Below, in pieces: positions 38,339 through 49,588 of a stretch of DNA of 64,000 nt; the first letter of the stretch is position 1, and every line of letters starts with the position of its first letter. The position numbers were made by a program, and so were the translations under genes. The notes beneath the pieces are model-generated. The model saw only the letters and a list, made by a program, of their open reading frames with translations. It was not told the origin of the DNA and did not search any database. The DNA is taken from contig NC_054390.1 in NCBI RefSeq assembly GCF_001625195.1, forward strand, positions 1,798,001 through 1,862,000. Direction: 5' to 3'. This stretch comes from Drechmeria coniospora (lineage: Eukaryota; Ascomycota; Sordariomycetes; Hypocreales; Ophiocordycipitaceae).

Positions 38339-41300
38339 ATAAGCCCTTTTAGTAAATTACTCTTTATAGTAATTATATTATCCTTTTAACTCTAAAGTAG
38401 CCCGTAAGGGGATTATTATAATATAGCTATAAAAGCTCTTAATATACTATAGCCTTATTTAGAATATAAATATATTCTTAAAAATATAATATCCCTCTTA
38501 AGTTTATTAATTAATTCTTATTAAGTATATTATTTTAGCTATAAATCTTTATACCTTATAGCCTTTTTATTTTTAGGTTTTTGCTTTAAATCTTATAAAA
38601 GTAGTCCTTTAGTAACTTAAGAGTAGTATTATATATTATTTCCTTTTTTAGGTTCTCCTTAGCGGACTATTAGGTAATAGGCTATTTATAATTAGTTTAT
38701 TCTTTAGCCTATTAGGCTATTTAAAAAGGGTTTAGTACTTCTTTAGGTTTACCTTTACCTTAATAAGGTTAGTCTTTTTTAGCTTATAAGAATATTTTAT
38801 TACTTTTATTCCTACTTAAAGCTTAGGACTTATTATCCTATAAAGGTATCTTACTATACTCCTATATATATATATTTCCTTCCCCTATTATACCTATAAG
38901 CTACTTTTATAGTAGTACTAATAGGTAGGTATTACTTAGGGCCTTACCCTTATAGGTAGGTTTTCTTAAGGGCCTATTTACTAAGTTAAATTTTCTTATT
39001 CTATATTTAATAATAAAATTAAAGGCTATTAGGTCTATATACTAATATACTTAGTACCTAATTAACCTTAGCCTATTTATAAAGGTCTATAGGTTATAGT
39101 AATTTAATAATACCTTTACCAAAATTATTACCCTTTTTATATATTATTACTAGTATTTAAATAACTTAATAATAGTAAATATTCTATAGTTTAGTATCCT
39201 ATAGTTTTATTCTATATTTAAGAATTTCCTTAACTAAAATACTATTAAATACTAATACCCTTAGTTATTTAGTTAGAATAAAATACTTACTATTATAAAA
39301 CTTAATATATTTATTTTAATTTTAATAGGTCTTATTAGGTTAAAATAGTATAATAGTAAAGCTTTTTTAAATATATCTTTTAGCTTTTAGAAGGCTATTA
39401 GTTTCTTTTTATTTAAGTAGACTTTTTTTAGCTTTTTCTTATTTTTACTTTCTTTAAAGAGTATATATAGGGGTACTATAATTCCTAAATAATTCTTAAT
39501 AAATCTTTTATAAAAGTTATAAAACCTAAGAAATACTTAAATATTATAGAATAAGGTAGGCTCTTCCTATTAGGTTATAGCCTATACTTTAGTTAGGTTT
39601 ATTACTATTTTATTTTTAGATAAAATAAATCCTAAAAACTTAATTAATTTTTAGTAGAATTTATACTTATTTAGATTAGTATATAATTTAGCTAACTATA
39701 ACTACCTTAGGATTTCCTTAAGATATTTAGTATATTTTTAGTAGTTTTTTAAGAAAATTAAAATATTATTTAGGTATATAATATAAATTATATTTATATA
39801 CCCTTAGAGTACTTAATAAATATAGTATTAAAAGGTAGTTAGTATATTAGTTAGCCTAAATAGTATTACTAAGTATTTAAAATACCTATAGTATATTTTA
39901 AATACTATTTTTTATTTATTACTCTTTTTAATTTAGATTTAATAGTAAGTATTCTTAATATTAATTTTAAAAAATACTATAGCTCCTTAGTATTAGTCTA
40001 TAATCTTAAATATTAATAGGAGGGTATATTAATTTTTTACTAAAATCTTATTAAGTCCTTAGTAATTTATATATAATTAAAGTATATTATTCTTTTTTAG
40101 TATAAATAGAATAAGTAATCCTATAGGTAACTTTAAAGGGTAAATCCTATTAGCTTATAGGTTTTTATTTAAGTATTCTTTAAGCTTTTTTAGCTTTATT
40201 TAAAAGAGTAAGTAAATTAATTTATATAGTAGTAATATATTTAGTTAAAGGTTAATTATATAATTTATTTATTTATATACTAATAGGATCTTTATACTAT
40301 TTATATTTAGGATATTCTTAAACTTTTTTAGTTCTTATAGGATTCCTTAGGGCTATTTTTAATAACTTTTTAGTAGTTTAATAGGATTACTTTTTATTCC
40401 TATTACTATAAAGATTTTTACCTTATTCTTATATTTAACTTAAAACTTTTTAGATACTAATAGCTATACTTTTAATTAATTTTACTAAAACTACTAATAC
40501 GCTCCTATAAGGTTTAGGTAAATCCTTAGGTTAGCTAATATTAGTATTCTTAGTATAATTTATATTTAGTCTAAAGTTAGTTCTATATTAATTTTAATAT
40601 AGTAGTAGGTAAACTTTCTTTTTCCCCTTTTACTATTTATTATATATATAGGTACTTTCTATATCCTATAATTAATAACTTAAAGACCCCCTATAGCCTA
40701 AAGGCTACTTTTATTTATTAAGACTTAGTAAAGTTTATACTACCTTACTATTTATATATTAATAAGGTTTATACTAGTATAGCTATTTAGTTCTACCTTA
40801 ACCTCTTAGGTAGTTTATTTTAAAATTATTATATTAGCTATAAACTAAGGTTATACTTTATATTTTATATTACTAACGAAGGTAAGAGTAGCTACCTTAG
40901 TTATTAAAAGTTTCCTTATTTTTAGGGTTTTAGGTATTCTTTTGCTTAATAGCCTTCCTCTTAATAGTTAAAATAGTAATTATTCCTACTCTACCTTAAT
41001 ACTAGTAGGCTTTTACTATTATAGGCCCTTTCTAAGCCTAAAGTTATAGATTTTTAGGAGGATTCCTTACTATTATACTAAGATTAGTATATTTTTATTT
41101 TTTTAGTAACTTTCCTTTAATAATTTAAATTCTTTCCTTTTTTTATATTAATTCTTTTTTTTAGTTAGTTTTTGGTAGAGTCCTAAAGTCGTTAGGCTAA
41201 TTAAACTATCTCTTCCTATATATACCCTTTAATATTTTTATATAAATTAATTTAGCTTTATAACTTTAATAGTAACTTACTAAAGTAAGAGAAGGCCTAA

Positions 41301-42058
41301 TTAGGCTTTAGTACTTTATTAAAGTAGTTTTTAATTAAATTTAGGTAAATATTAAACTCTATTAGGGATTAGCCTTTTTATTATATTACTTTTTATTATT
41401 ATACTATTAAGTAGGCTTAATAGTTAACTAAGTCTCTTAGTAAGGTAAGTATTTATTCTTAAAAATAATCCTAATTATTTTTAGCTATAGTTTATTAGTC
41501 TTTTAATAGTTTATTTAAGTACCTTTCCTAATATATTTAGCCTTAGGCCTATATATAGTTAAGGGTTAGTAGGATTTTTTAATAGTTCTTTTTAAATTTC
41601 TACCTTACTTTATTAAAAGTATAGTTTAAGTTATAAAGTTATTCTTACTTTTTTTATAAAGTTATAGGTTACTTAAGTTTTAGTATATTTTTTACCTTAA
41701 TTTTTTAATTACTCTTTAAGAAAGTATTTAACTTTTTTTAGGCTTATTTTTCTACCTTTTCTAATTAATAGTTAGTACTTATCCCTAAGTAAATATAAAA
41801 AAAAAAAAAATTTCCTTTAGCCTTTCTAACTCTTATAGCTAAGTTAGTTATTTTTATATTATAGCTAGTATTTCTAAAATAAAGGGTTCCCTTTAGGTAC
41901 TCCTTAGTATTATTTTAAGGGAACTTAGTATACTTAGTATAAGGGATACTTTTAGTATTATATTTATCTTACCTTTTAGTAAAAGGTATAATATCTCTTT
42001 TATACTATATATAGTAAGTACTATTTTACTTAAGTAACTATAATAAAAGCTTTAGAAT
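38339..42058 (-). pseudogene. Gypsy D gag, protease, RT and RNase H remnant (reverse)
   Basis: On the minus strand the RT segment around 40075-40020 reads YINY-x-GLNKILVKN-x-YT, the counterpart of the gypsy DYRxLNxxTxKNxYP block. Around 39530-39480 the minus strand reads RFYNFYKRFIKNY, the conserved block after RT. RNase H is toward 38344; protease and gag toward 42058. Very AT-rich and interrupted. Its ends join LTR D at 42059. A poly-A run (41798-41811) is present in the gag part. Confidence 0.75.
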
Positions 42059-42278
42059 TATAATATACGGATTAGTTAATAATAGTTAGGTAAGTAAGTA
42101 AGCTTTCTTTTAGAAATTAAGTAGTATTTAAGACTAAAGCTTAGCCCTTCTTAAGTTTTCGGGCTTATATTCCTTTTATAGCTAGAGCATACCTTAGGCT
42201 GCTCTACCTTCCTATCTATCTAGGCTTTACTTATACGCCCTTATCTATTCGGGCTTTACCTATACGCCTAGCCTTATA
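42059..42278 (-). repeat. LTR D (5' LTR of reverse gypsy D)
   Basis: 220 bp, pairs with 12341-12560. Followed by TAAAA (42279-42283), the second half of the target duplication. Confidence 0.9.
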
Positions 42279-45200
42279 TAAAAGGTATTCGCTTAGTACC
42301 TTACCTAAGTAATCGGTCTTAATAAGAGTCTTCCTATTTAGGTCCTATTGTATTAGGATTAGGTATAATAAAAAGGTATACTTAAGGGATTAAAAGGCTA
42401 TATTTTCTTTAAATCCCTAGTAAAATAGTATACCCCTTCCTATAAGGGCTATAAGTAGTTCTATAAGGCTTATAAAACTAGGAATAAATTTATAGTAAAA
42501 GTTTATAAAACCTAAAAAGCTTTAGATCCCCCTTACCTTAGTAGGTAGTTATTATTCTTAAATTATAGTAATTTTTACTATATTAGGCCTAACCTTAATA
42601 CCTACTTAAATAATAAACCTAAGGTATTTAACTTTTATTATTATAAATATATACTTATTAAGGTTTAGGTATAAACTAGTTATTTAAAGCTACTTAAGGA
42701 TTTCCCTAACTTTAGTAAAGTAATTAGCCTTTAATCTAAAGGTATAAATTAAAATATTATTTAAATAGGCTATAACTTACTCCTTTAATTTATCCTATAA
42801 TACCTTATTAATATATCTTTAGAATAAAGCTAGTACTTTAGCTAGACTAAAGGGATAAACTAACTATTTAAATAAGCTAAATTATATATAGAATACTATA
42901 AGTAGTTTATCTCCTAGTACTATATATAACTTATAGAATACTACTTATATATTTAGTTTAGTAAATTAATATACCCTTAAGAGTAAGTAGAATATTTCTT
43001 TAACTAATAAAAGTAAGTAGTAATCCTATTATATAATTTTATTTAGGGTTTAGTAGTTTATATATAGTCTTTATTTTTTATTTTCTTTCTTAATAAGTAG
43101 TATTAGTATTACTACTATTAATAAGCTTACTTATATCTATCCCTTATCTAATAGGTCTATAATTTATTTATAGACTTTAAGTAGTTAGTCTTATAGTAAA
43201 TTATATAGTAGGCCCTAGGGTAACTATAGTATTTCTTCCTTATTATTTTATTATAGTTAAATATAATAGTCCTAGGAGCCTTAGTATAATAGTAGGCCTA
43301 AGGCCTATTCCTTATTAAAGAGATTAATATAGTTCTAAAGAACTATTAAAAGAGTAAGTAAGGCTATTATTATTATATTTATACTTTTAGGTACTTATAG
43401 TACTATTTCTTATAGTTTTATTACTATTTCTTATAAGCTTATTACTATTAGTACTTCCTATTATTTTTGTAAAAAGGTTTATACTAATATAAGGTATACT
43501 TTTTAGGACCTATTAGTAGGGTAGATATTATTTACTTATATAATTTAGTTACCTACTGCCTTAATTATAAAGGTTTAATCTATTATATTTAAGGTAACCT
43601 ATTAATATTCTATTTATAGTAAACTTAATATAGTATTTTAACTTAGGCCTAGGATAATATATAGAAGTATTAAGCTCTCTTAGCTATTTATATTAATTAT
43701 TATATAGATTATATTAGTTATTATAGAGTAGGTAAGGGTATTACTTATATTCTGCTAAGATATTATAATAGCTATTTAGAGTAGCTATTTTATTAAAAGA
43801 GGAATAAGCTTAAGTTATAGGTATTAGGTTATTCTTTTACTAATAGCCCTATAGTAATTATAGCTATTATTAATTTAAATATTAAGGAATTTTATAAAAT
43901 TTATAAGTATAGTAATAAGAAAAAGTAATTTATTTATCCTTAGTATAATCTTTTTAAACTTAATTTCTTAATTCTTTTAGTTCCTTATAGTTTATTTACC
44001 TATAAACCCTTTATACCTTTATATAAGACTTAGCTTAAAGGTACTTTATTTCCTTTCTTTTCCTTAGTCTTTAGTTCCTTATAAATAAGTTCTTTTCCCT
44101 AAGTAGCCTAAATACTTATCCCTAAGGTATATAGAATTATAGCTTATTATAGGTATTATTAAATATAGTAGCCTCCCTTCCTATAGTAAATATATATATT
44201 AGCTATTTTATACTTATTTTTTTCTTTTTATATAACCTATTTTACTTACTATTAAAGCCTACCTTAGCCTTAGTTTATTTTTATTATTAGCCTAATTATA
44301 GTTACTTTAGGCCTAGCTATAGCCCTAGAGCCTACTATATTAACCCCTAATATTAGGGTATTACTGTACTTATTGGGTTAGGGGGTTACCTTAGTTATCC
44401 CTTAGCTAGGCCCGCCTTAGTCCTTAATTTTATTCTTTATATATTATAATTATATTTTAAATATAATTTATTTATATATATTAACTGCTTTATTATAATT
44501 ATTTATTATAGTCCCTTACTAAAGGATATAGTTCCTTATTCTCTTAGTTAGCCTAATATAGAGCTTTATAAGTTTTACTTTACTAGGCTAATATATTCCT
44601 CCTATTAGTATAAGCTTCTCTTTAAAGTATATAAGGAATACTAAGAATAATTTTAATATCCCTTACCTAATATCCTTTAGTTTAATAACTACTAGTTACT
44701 AGTAGTAGGGGTTACTATAAGTTAATTTAAGGTATATTAAAAATTAGAATAAGTTATAACTAATATAGGAGCCTTCCTTAAAGTATATTATAATTTATTA
44801 TTAGACTTTAGCTAAGTAGTTTTACTAAATAAAAATCTATTAGTCCTAGGTAGACTTAATAAAGTCCCTATTTACCTAGAGCTTATAGTTTATATAGAAC
44901 TTTTAGGCTATAAAGGTACCCTTATTACTATTATATAGGTTTCTAATTAAAATTAGTTTATATTTAATATAGGCCTATAATATACCTAACTTATTCTTAG
45001 TTTATTCTTACTAAGGGTTAATTATTAAGGTATCTATTAGCTAGGCTAATAAGTACCTTAAGTCCTACTATACCTATTACTACTTATTCTTTTATAGAGC
45101 TAAGATTTAAATAGAGTATATTTCTATTTAGGTATATATTTAGCTAAACTCTATATAGACTTTTACTATAAAGTCCTTTATAACTTACTAAAGGTTAATT

Positions 45201-45284
45201 TCTTTAGGCTTCCCTTTATTTATTTTAACTTATAGTAGTTAGGCTTTTTCTTCCTCCTAACTAATATAAGTAAAGTCTTTTAAA
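42279..45284 (-). pseudogene. Gypsy A reverse copy, 5' half (gag, protease, RT)
   Basis: Complement of about 12815-15825 of the forward gypsy A. From right to left: leader, gag (about 45060-44170), protease, RT with the LGFINFY-type block near 42520-42480. It is the second half of the element that begins at 8494, displaced about 30 kb by the nested gypsy D. Broken by RIP. Confidence 0.85.
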
Positions 45285-45455
45285 TATTATAGAGTTACTA
45301 AGTAACTGCTCTAGGACTTTTAATAAAGTTTATTAAAAGACTTAAAGGAGGGAAAACTACTTAATAACTAGGGCTACTAGTTATATATATTCCTCCTAGT
45401 AGGTCCCTTAGCTCCTTTCGTTCTTCTATATCGGGCTAAGCCTAATACTATAATA
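45285..45455 (-). repeat. LTR A (5' LTR of reverse gypsy A)
   Basis: 171 bp, complement of LTR A, followed by CTAAT (45456-45460), the partner of TTAAT at 8489-8493. Confidence 0.9.
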
Positions 45456-46780
45456 CTAATTATTATTACTATACTAGCTTAAAACTATTAAAGTAAGCAT
45501 CCTATACGCTTTAATAGTTATAAAAGCCTTATATAGTACTAGTAAAATTATATACTAATATCTATAGCTACTACTACTATATACTACTACTATATAATAG
45601 TATTAAGGCCTATAAGGCTAGTACTAAAGTACCAATAGGGTTACTAAAAGTTAGTAGTAGTACTATAGCAGTAGTACTATAGGTAGTACTACTAGTAGGG
45701 GTAAAAGGAGTAGTAGGAATAATATTAGTAAGAGTTATTCTTATAGTATTATAAAGCTTATACTAAGTATTACTAAGTTAGTAAAATAAAGTAAAAAGGT
45801 AAATATAATAATTAGGAAATTTAGCTATTTTAATATAGGCAGCCGAAATAATATAAGTACCTTTAATAGTAGAATAAATAAGCTTATAAATAATATAATA
45901 AAGGTATAAATATAGTATTAATAAGTATAAAATATATTTATACTTATATTAGGCTAAGGTATGAGTAGTATACCTATTACTACTACTATATTTATAATAG
46001 GTAGTACTAGTATAAACTAAATATTTAATATAGGGTAAATGTATTTAAGCCTTAGCGGTAGGAATATTATACTTTTTATCTAAGGAGTCTCCCTAAATAG
46101 TAAAACTACTTATTAATTAAATAGTTAATAATTTATTTAAGGTATAGCTATATTTAGGGCTATTATTATTATTAAGGGGGGGAAACAAAGTATTAGTAAT
46201 AGTAAATATAATAATATAATAATAGGAAAGTAGGTATAATTAACTAATATAAGTAGTTAGTAATAAGTAGTAGTAGGAACCCCAATATAATATATATAGT
46301 AAGGAAGGTAAAAGTATAGGAGGAAGTAAGAAATTATAATAGTAATTTTAAAGAAAGTAATAATTATAAAAAAAGAAAAAGAAAAATTATAACTTACTTA
46401 TAATAAATATATAAAAAATAAAAAGGGGTAATATAATAGGACTATAATAAAATCTTAGCTATAAAAATATTAATATATATACTTAATAATTACTTATAAA
46501 TAGGAAAGAGGTAATAACTTTATAAATATATAAGTAAAATAAAGGGGTAGTATAATAAGGTTATTATAGTACCTTAACTATAAATATATTAATAAATATA
46601 TTTAGTAACTACCTATAAATAGGAAAGAGGTAATAACTTTTTATTATTTTTAAATAGAAGAAAGTTATTAAGCAAATTAAGGTAAGTTACTATATAGGTA
46701 TTACTATATTACTAAAAGGTACTACTATAGGTATATAGTATTAATAGGACTACTAAAGGAATTATAGAAGGAAGGGGATA
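45456..46780 (+). mobile_element. Gypsy C 3' region (continuation of 7595-8493)
   Basis: Continues exactly where 8493 stopped, judged by alignment with the unbroken copy at 63571-64000. Non-coding as far as I can see. It ends in a purine-rich tract (agaaggaaggggata, 46766-46780) immediately before LTR C, the expected polypurine tract. Confidence 0.8.
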
Positions 46781-46981
46781 TATTATAATATTAGGCTTTA
46801 CCTAATAGAGCTATATCTTAGGATAGAGTTATATACTACTATATATAACTTATACCCTATAACTTAATAGGTATTAGAGTATAAGTACTCTAATACTTAG
46901 TACTTTAAGTTAGAGTTCTATAAATTTCTTAATAACTATTTCTAACTACTAAATACTAATAGTACTAGTAACTCTATAATA
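46781..46981 (+). repeat. LTR C (3' LTR of gypsy C)
   Basis: 201 bp, same length as the cleaner solo copy at 49388-49588. Start TATTATAATATTAGGC, end CTCTATAATA (RIP forms of TGTTATG...CATAGCA). Heavily RIP-mutated. Confidence 0.9.
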
Positions 46982-47739
46982 TTAACTACTAATTAACTTA
47001 ATACTACTTATACTAGTAGTATAATATAGTATATTAGCTAGTAATAGTATTACTACTAAGTACTATAATTAGTATAAGAGTATAACTCTAACTATAAGCA
47101 GTACATATTATAGTATTGTACTTTTTTATATTCTAAAAAAAAAAGATTTCTACTTAGTATAGTAACTATTAATTAATATAGTAGTTATTAATAGTTACTT
47201 ATACAATTAAAGACAATAAGTATATTACTCTAAAGAGTCTTTTCTTTAAGTTAGTACTTCTTTATCTTATATATCTTATATAACTTAGTTAATATTTATA
47301 TCTTTATATATACTACTATGTACTATTAGTTTGTATATATATATTAAATATTTATTGTATATAACTAACTGTACTACTGAGTTTATTAAAGCTATATATT
47401 GTACTAGTTACAGAATTGAAATAGTTAAGATCTGTAGTGCATATCCTTTTAATATATAGGTATAATAAGAAACTATTAAAATGAAAATATACTATACTAT
47501 TTAATTTTAATAATAGTAACTATATGAAACGAGATAAGAAAAACCTATTTAAATTTTAAAAAGTATATATGAATAGTTCTGTAGTATTAATTATTATTCG
47601 TAAAATACGTTGTTGAAGTATATTGAGATATTCCCATAACAGCTAACCATAGTTGCCCGAAATTTTATCTAGTACCACTACCCTGGGTAAACACGAAACT
47701 GCACGTTCATTCTCACTGGGTTACTGATTTCTCTCACTC
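46982..47739. promoter_or_regulatory. AT-rich 5' flank and promoter region of KGD2
   Basis: No gene or repeat recognised. Composition changes along it. Up to about 47300 it looks like RIP sequence (TA-rich, few CA/TG). From about 47400 CpA and TpG return, and by 47640 it looks like ordinary host DNA. The 100 bp before the gene are pyrimidine-rich (ctctcactca at 47731-47740), as fungal transcription start regions often are. No clear TATA box was identified. Confidence 0.5.
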
Positions 47740-47928
47740 ATGTTTCGACGTAATACCGCACTTTACCTCAGCCAAACGACTTGCCAGACTATATTTCGCG
47801 ATGTTTGCCGGAAGGATAGCTGCGGTTGCCCGCAGAGAATCGCTGAGACCAACGTTACCATTTCTAGTTCGTCGTCCCTTGGCCGTATTGCCAGTGCCGA
47901 GGGGAACCACTCGCGGCTATGCATTTAA
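47740..47928 (+). promoter_or_regulatory. Possible upstream ORF overlapping the KGD2 start
   Basis: An ATG at 47740, 61 nt before the chosen start and in another frame, opens 62 codons that run through the KGD2 start codon. Context before this ATG (ctc) is weak, against gcg before the main ATG. If the mRNA starts upstream of 47740, translation of KGD2 would need leaky scanning. If it starts within the ctctcactc tract, the upstream ATG is irrelevant. Confidence 0.35.
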
Positions 47929-49277
47929 GATCGAGAAGGTACCGCAGATGGCCGAGTCTATATCGGAGGGAACGCTCAAGCAGTTCAATAAAAAAGTCGG
48001 CGAGTTTGTGGAGCAGGACGAGGAAATTGCCACAATCGAGACCGACAAGGTATGCCACACTGGATACTGTGGTCTGCTTTAGATGTGTTCGCTGTGCTAA
48101 TCCGACTCGTTGCCAGATTGATGTCGCCGTGAACGCCTCGGAGGCTGGGACGATCAAGGAGTATTATGCCAGCGAGGAAGATACTGTGACTGTCGGTCAA
48201 GACCTGGTTCGAATCGAGCTTGGCGGAAGCCCGAATGTTGGCGAGAAGAAAGATGTCTCCTCGAACGAGTCGAAGTTTGAACCAGCGCGAATTGAATCGA
48301 CCGCAGAGCTGGACAAGTCACAATCGGTCGCGCCACAGAAATCAGAACTCCCTCGAACGCCTGAACCCGAGCAGCCCATGAAGGTCATGAGCATGGCACT
48401 GCCAGATGTGCAGAACAATTCCAGCTCGCTACCAGCCTCGCCCCCCCCTATGCGCGAGGAACGCCGCGTAAGTGTCTTACACACAAGTACCTGGTTTACC
48501 ACGACCTCGCGAGATGTTAACAAACCACCCAGATAAAAATGAACCGAATGCGCCTCCGCATCGCGGAGCGTCTCAAACAGTCGCAGAACACGGCAGCATC
48601 CTTGACAACCTTCAATGAAGTTGATATGTCTAACATGATGGAATTTCGCAAGCTGTACAAGGATGATATTCTTAAGAAGACCGGTATTAAACTAGGCTTT
48701 ATGAGCGCCTTTGCCAGGGCCACTGTCCTGGCCATACGAGATATTCCTGCCGTCAATGCATCCATTGAAGGGCCAAATGGAGGCGACACGGTTGTCTACC
48801 GCGACTACGTCGATATCAGCGTTGCTGTTGCCACGGAGAAGGGGCTCGTCACACCCGTCGTACGAAATGTAGAGTCAATGGATATGCTTGCCATTGAGAA
48901 ATCAATTGCAGACATGGGTAAAAAGGCATGTACTCTCATGCCACCTGTTGACCCCTGAATAGCGCTGACGTCGATGAAAGGCCCGGGATGGAAAATTGAC
49001 CATTGAGGACATGGCAGGTGGCACATTTACAATCAGCAATGGTGGTGTTTTTGGCTCCCTCATGGGTACGCCCATTATCAACCTGCCTCAGAGCGCCGTC
49101 CTAGGCCTTCATGCTATCAAGGATCGCCCAATTGCTATAAACGGCAAAATTGAGATCCGGCCAATGATGTACCTGGCACTAACCTATGACCATCGGCTTT
49201 TGGATGGTAGGGAAGCTGTACAGTTTTTGGTAAAGGTAAAAGAATACATTGAAGACCCTAGGCGTATGCTTTTATGA
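47801..49277 (+). CDS. KGD2: Dihydrolipoyllysine-residue succinyltransferase, E2 of the 2-oxoglutarate dehydrogenase complex, mitochondrial
   Basis: Transfers the succinyl group from its own lipoyl arm to coenzyme A in the citric acid cycle, working with E1 (Kgd1) and E3 in the mitochondrial matrix (EC 2.3.1.61). Exons 47801-48049, 48117-48467, 48533-48925 and 48981-49277 join in frame to 1290 nt, 429 residues, normal for fungi. Residues 1-40 form an Arg-rich import presequence ending RGYAF. The lipoyl domain (about 42-117) has the ETDK lipoylation site with Lys83 as the last codon of exon 1. A Ser/Glu/Pro-rich linker (about 120-195) shows no E3-binding domain, as in other eukaryotic OGDC E2s. 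The catalytic domain starts at EERRIKMNRMR and ends with YDHRLLDG, catalytic His402 and Asp406. I chose the ATG at 47801 because it is in frame with the presequence. No RIP damage, normal codon use. Only intact host gene in the window. Confidence 0.96.
48050..48116 (+). other. KGD2 intron 1 (67 nt, GT-AG, phase 0)
   Basis: Donor gtatgc directly after the lipoyl-lysine codon, branch-like gctaat at 48096-48101, acceptor ccag. Removing it joins ETDK to IDVAVNA, the conserved lipoyl-domain sequence. Confidence 0.95.
48468..48532 (+). other. KGD2 intron 2 (65 nt, GT-AG, phase 0)
   Basis: Donor gtaagt, branch-like gttaac near 48516-48521, acceptor cccag. Joins EERR to IKMNRMR at the start of the catalytic domain. 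Confidence 0.95.
48926..48980 (+). other. KGD2 intron 3 (55 nt, GC-AG, phase 0)
   Basis: The only splice that restores the conserved [13 protein letters not shown] sequence uses donor AAG|gcatgt and acceptor gaaag|GCC. Both available GT donors nearby (48918, 48930) are in the wrong phase, and reading through meets TGA. Branch-like ctgac at 48965-48969, 12 nt before the acceptor. So this is a GC-AG intron. Confidence 0.9.
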
Positions 49278-49387
49278 GTTATTGAAAAATAGAACGGAGA
49301 ATTTTCGAGTTCTTAAATGTTTCTAGTTCAATTCAAATTAATAGAACATGCATTATATTTTTATTATTTAATTCAATCTATATTTTT
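49278..49387 (+). terminator. KGD2 3' flank
   Basis: 110 bp between the stop codon and the solo LTR, AT-rich with ordinary CpA/TpG content. Presumed to hold the polyadenylation region; no canonical AATAAA seen. Contains one copy (49357-49377) of a 21-bp direct repeat whose second copy starts at the end of the solo LTR. Confidence 0.4.
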
Positions 49388-49588
49388 TGTTATGATATTA
49401 GGCTTTGCCTAATAGAGCTATGTCCTAGGATAGAGTTACGTGCAACAGTACGTAACTCGCACCCTATGACTAAGCAAGCATTAGAGTATAAGTACTCCAA
49501 TGCCTTACACTTCGAGTTAGAGTTCTGTAGATTTCTTAATAACTATTTCCGACTACTAGATATTGGTAGTACTAGTAACTCCATAGCA
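49388..49588 (+). repeat. Solo LTR C, little mutated
   Basis: 201 bp, TGTTATGATATTAGGC to ACTCCATAGCA, with TTTTT on both sides (49383-49387, 49589-49593). No internal element sequence attached. CpA and TpG are largely preserved, unlike the LTR C at 46781, so it is either younger or was spared. It lies 110 bp past the KGD2 stop. The 60-codon frame at 49466-49648 crosses its end and is not a gene. Confidence 0.88.

Noticed and set aside
48918..48932. Canonical GT donor for KGD2 intron 3 at 48918 or 48930.
   Set aside because: Both give the wrong phase for the acceptor at 48980 and destroy the conserved KKARDGKL sequence.
47864..49026. Several minus-strand and alternate-frame open frames over KGD2 (for example 48197-48523 and 48517-48789).
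   Set aside because: Shadows of a GC-normal coding gene; none has codon structure or motifs of its own.
46781..49588. KGD2 lies between two LTR C copies in the same orientation, like a gene captured by a retroelement.
   Set aside because: The left LTR is joined to gypsy C through its polypurine tract and the right one has its own TTTTT duplication, so they are independent insertions. KGD2 keeps three introns, which excludes retrotransposition of a spliced RNA.
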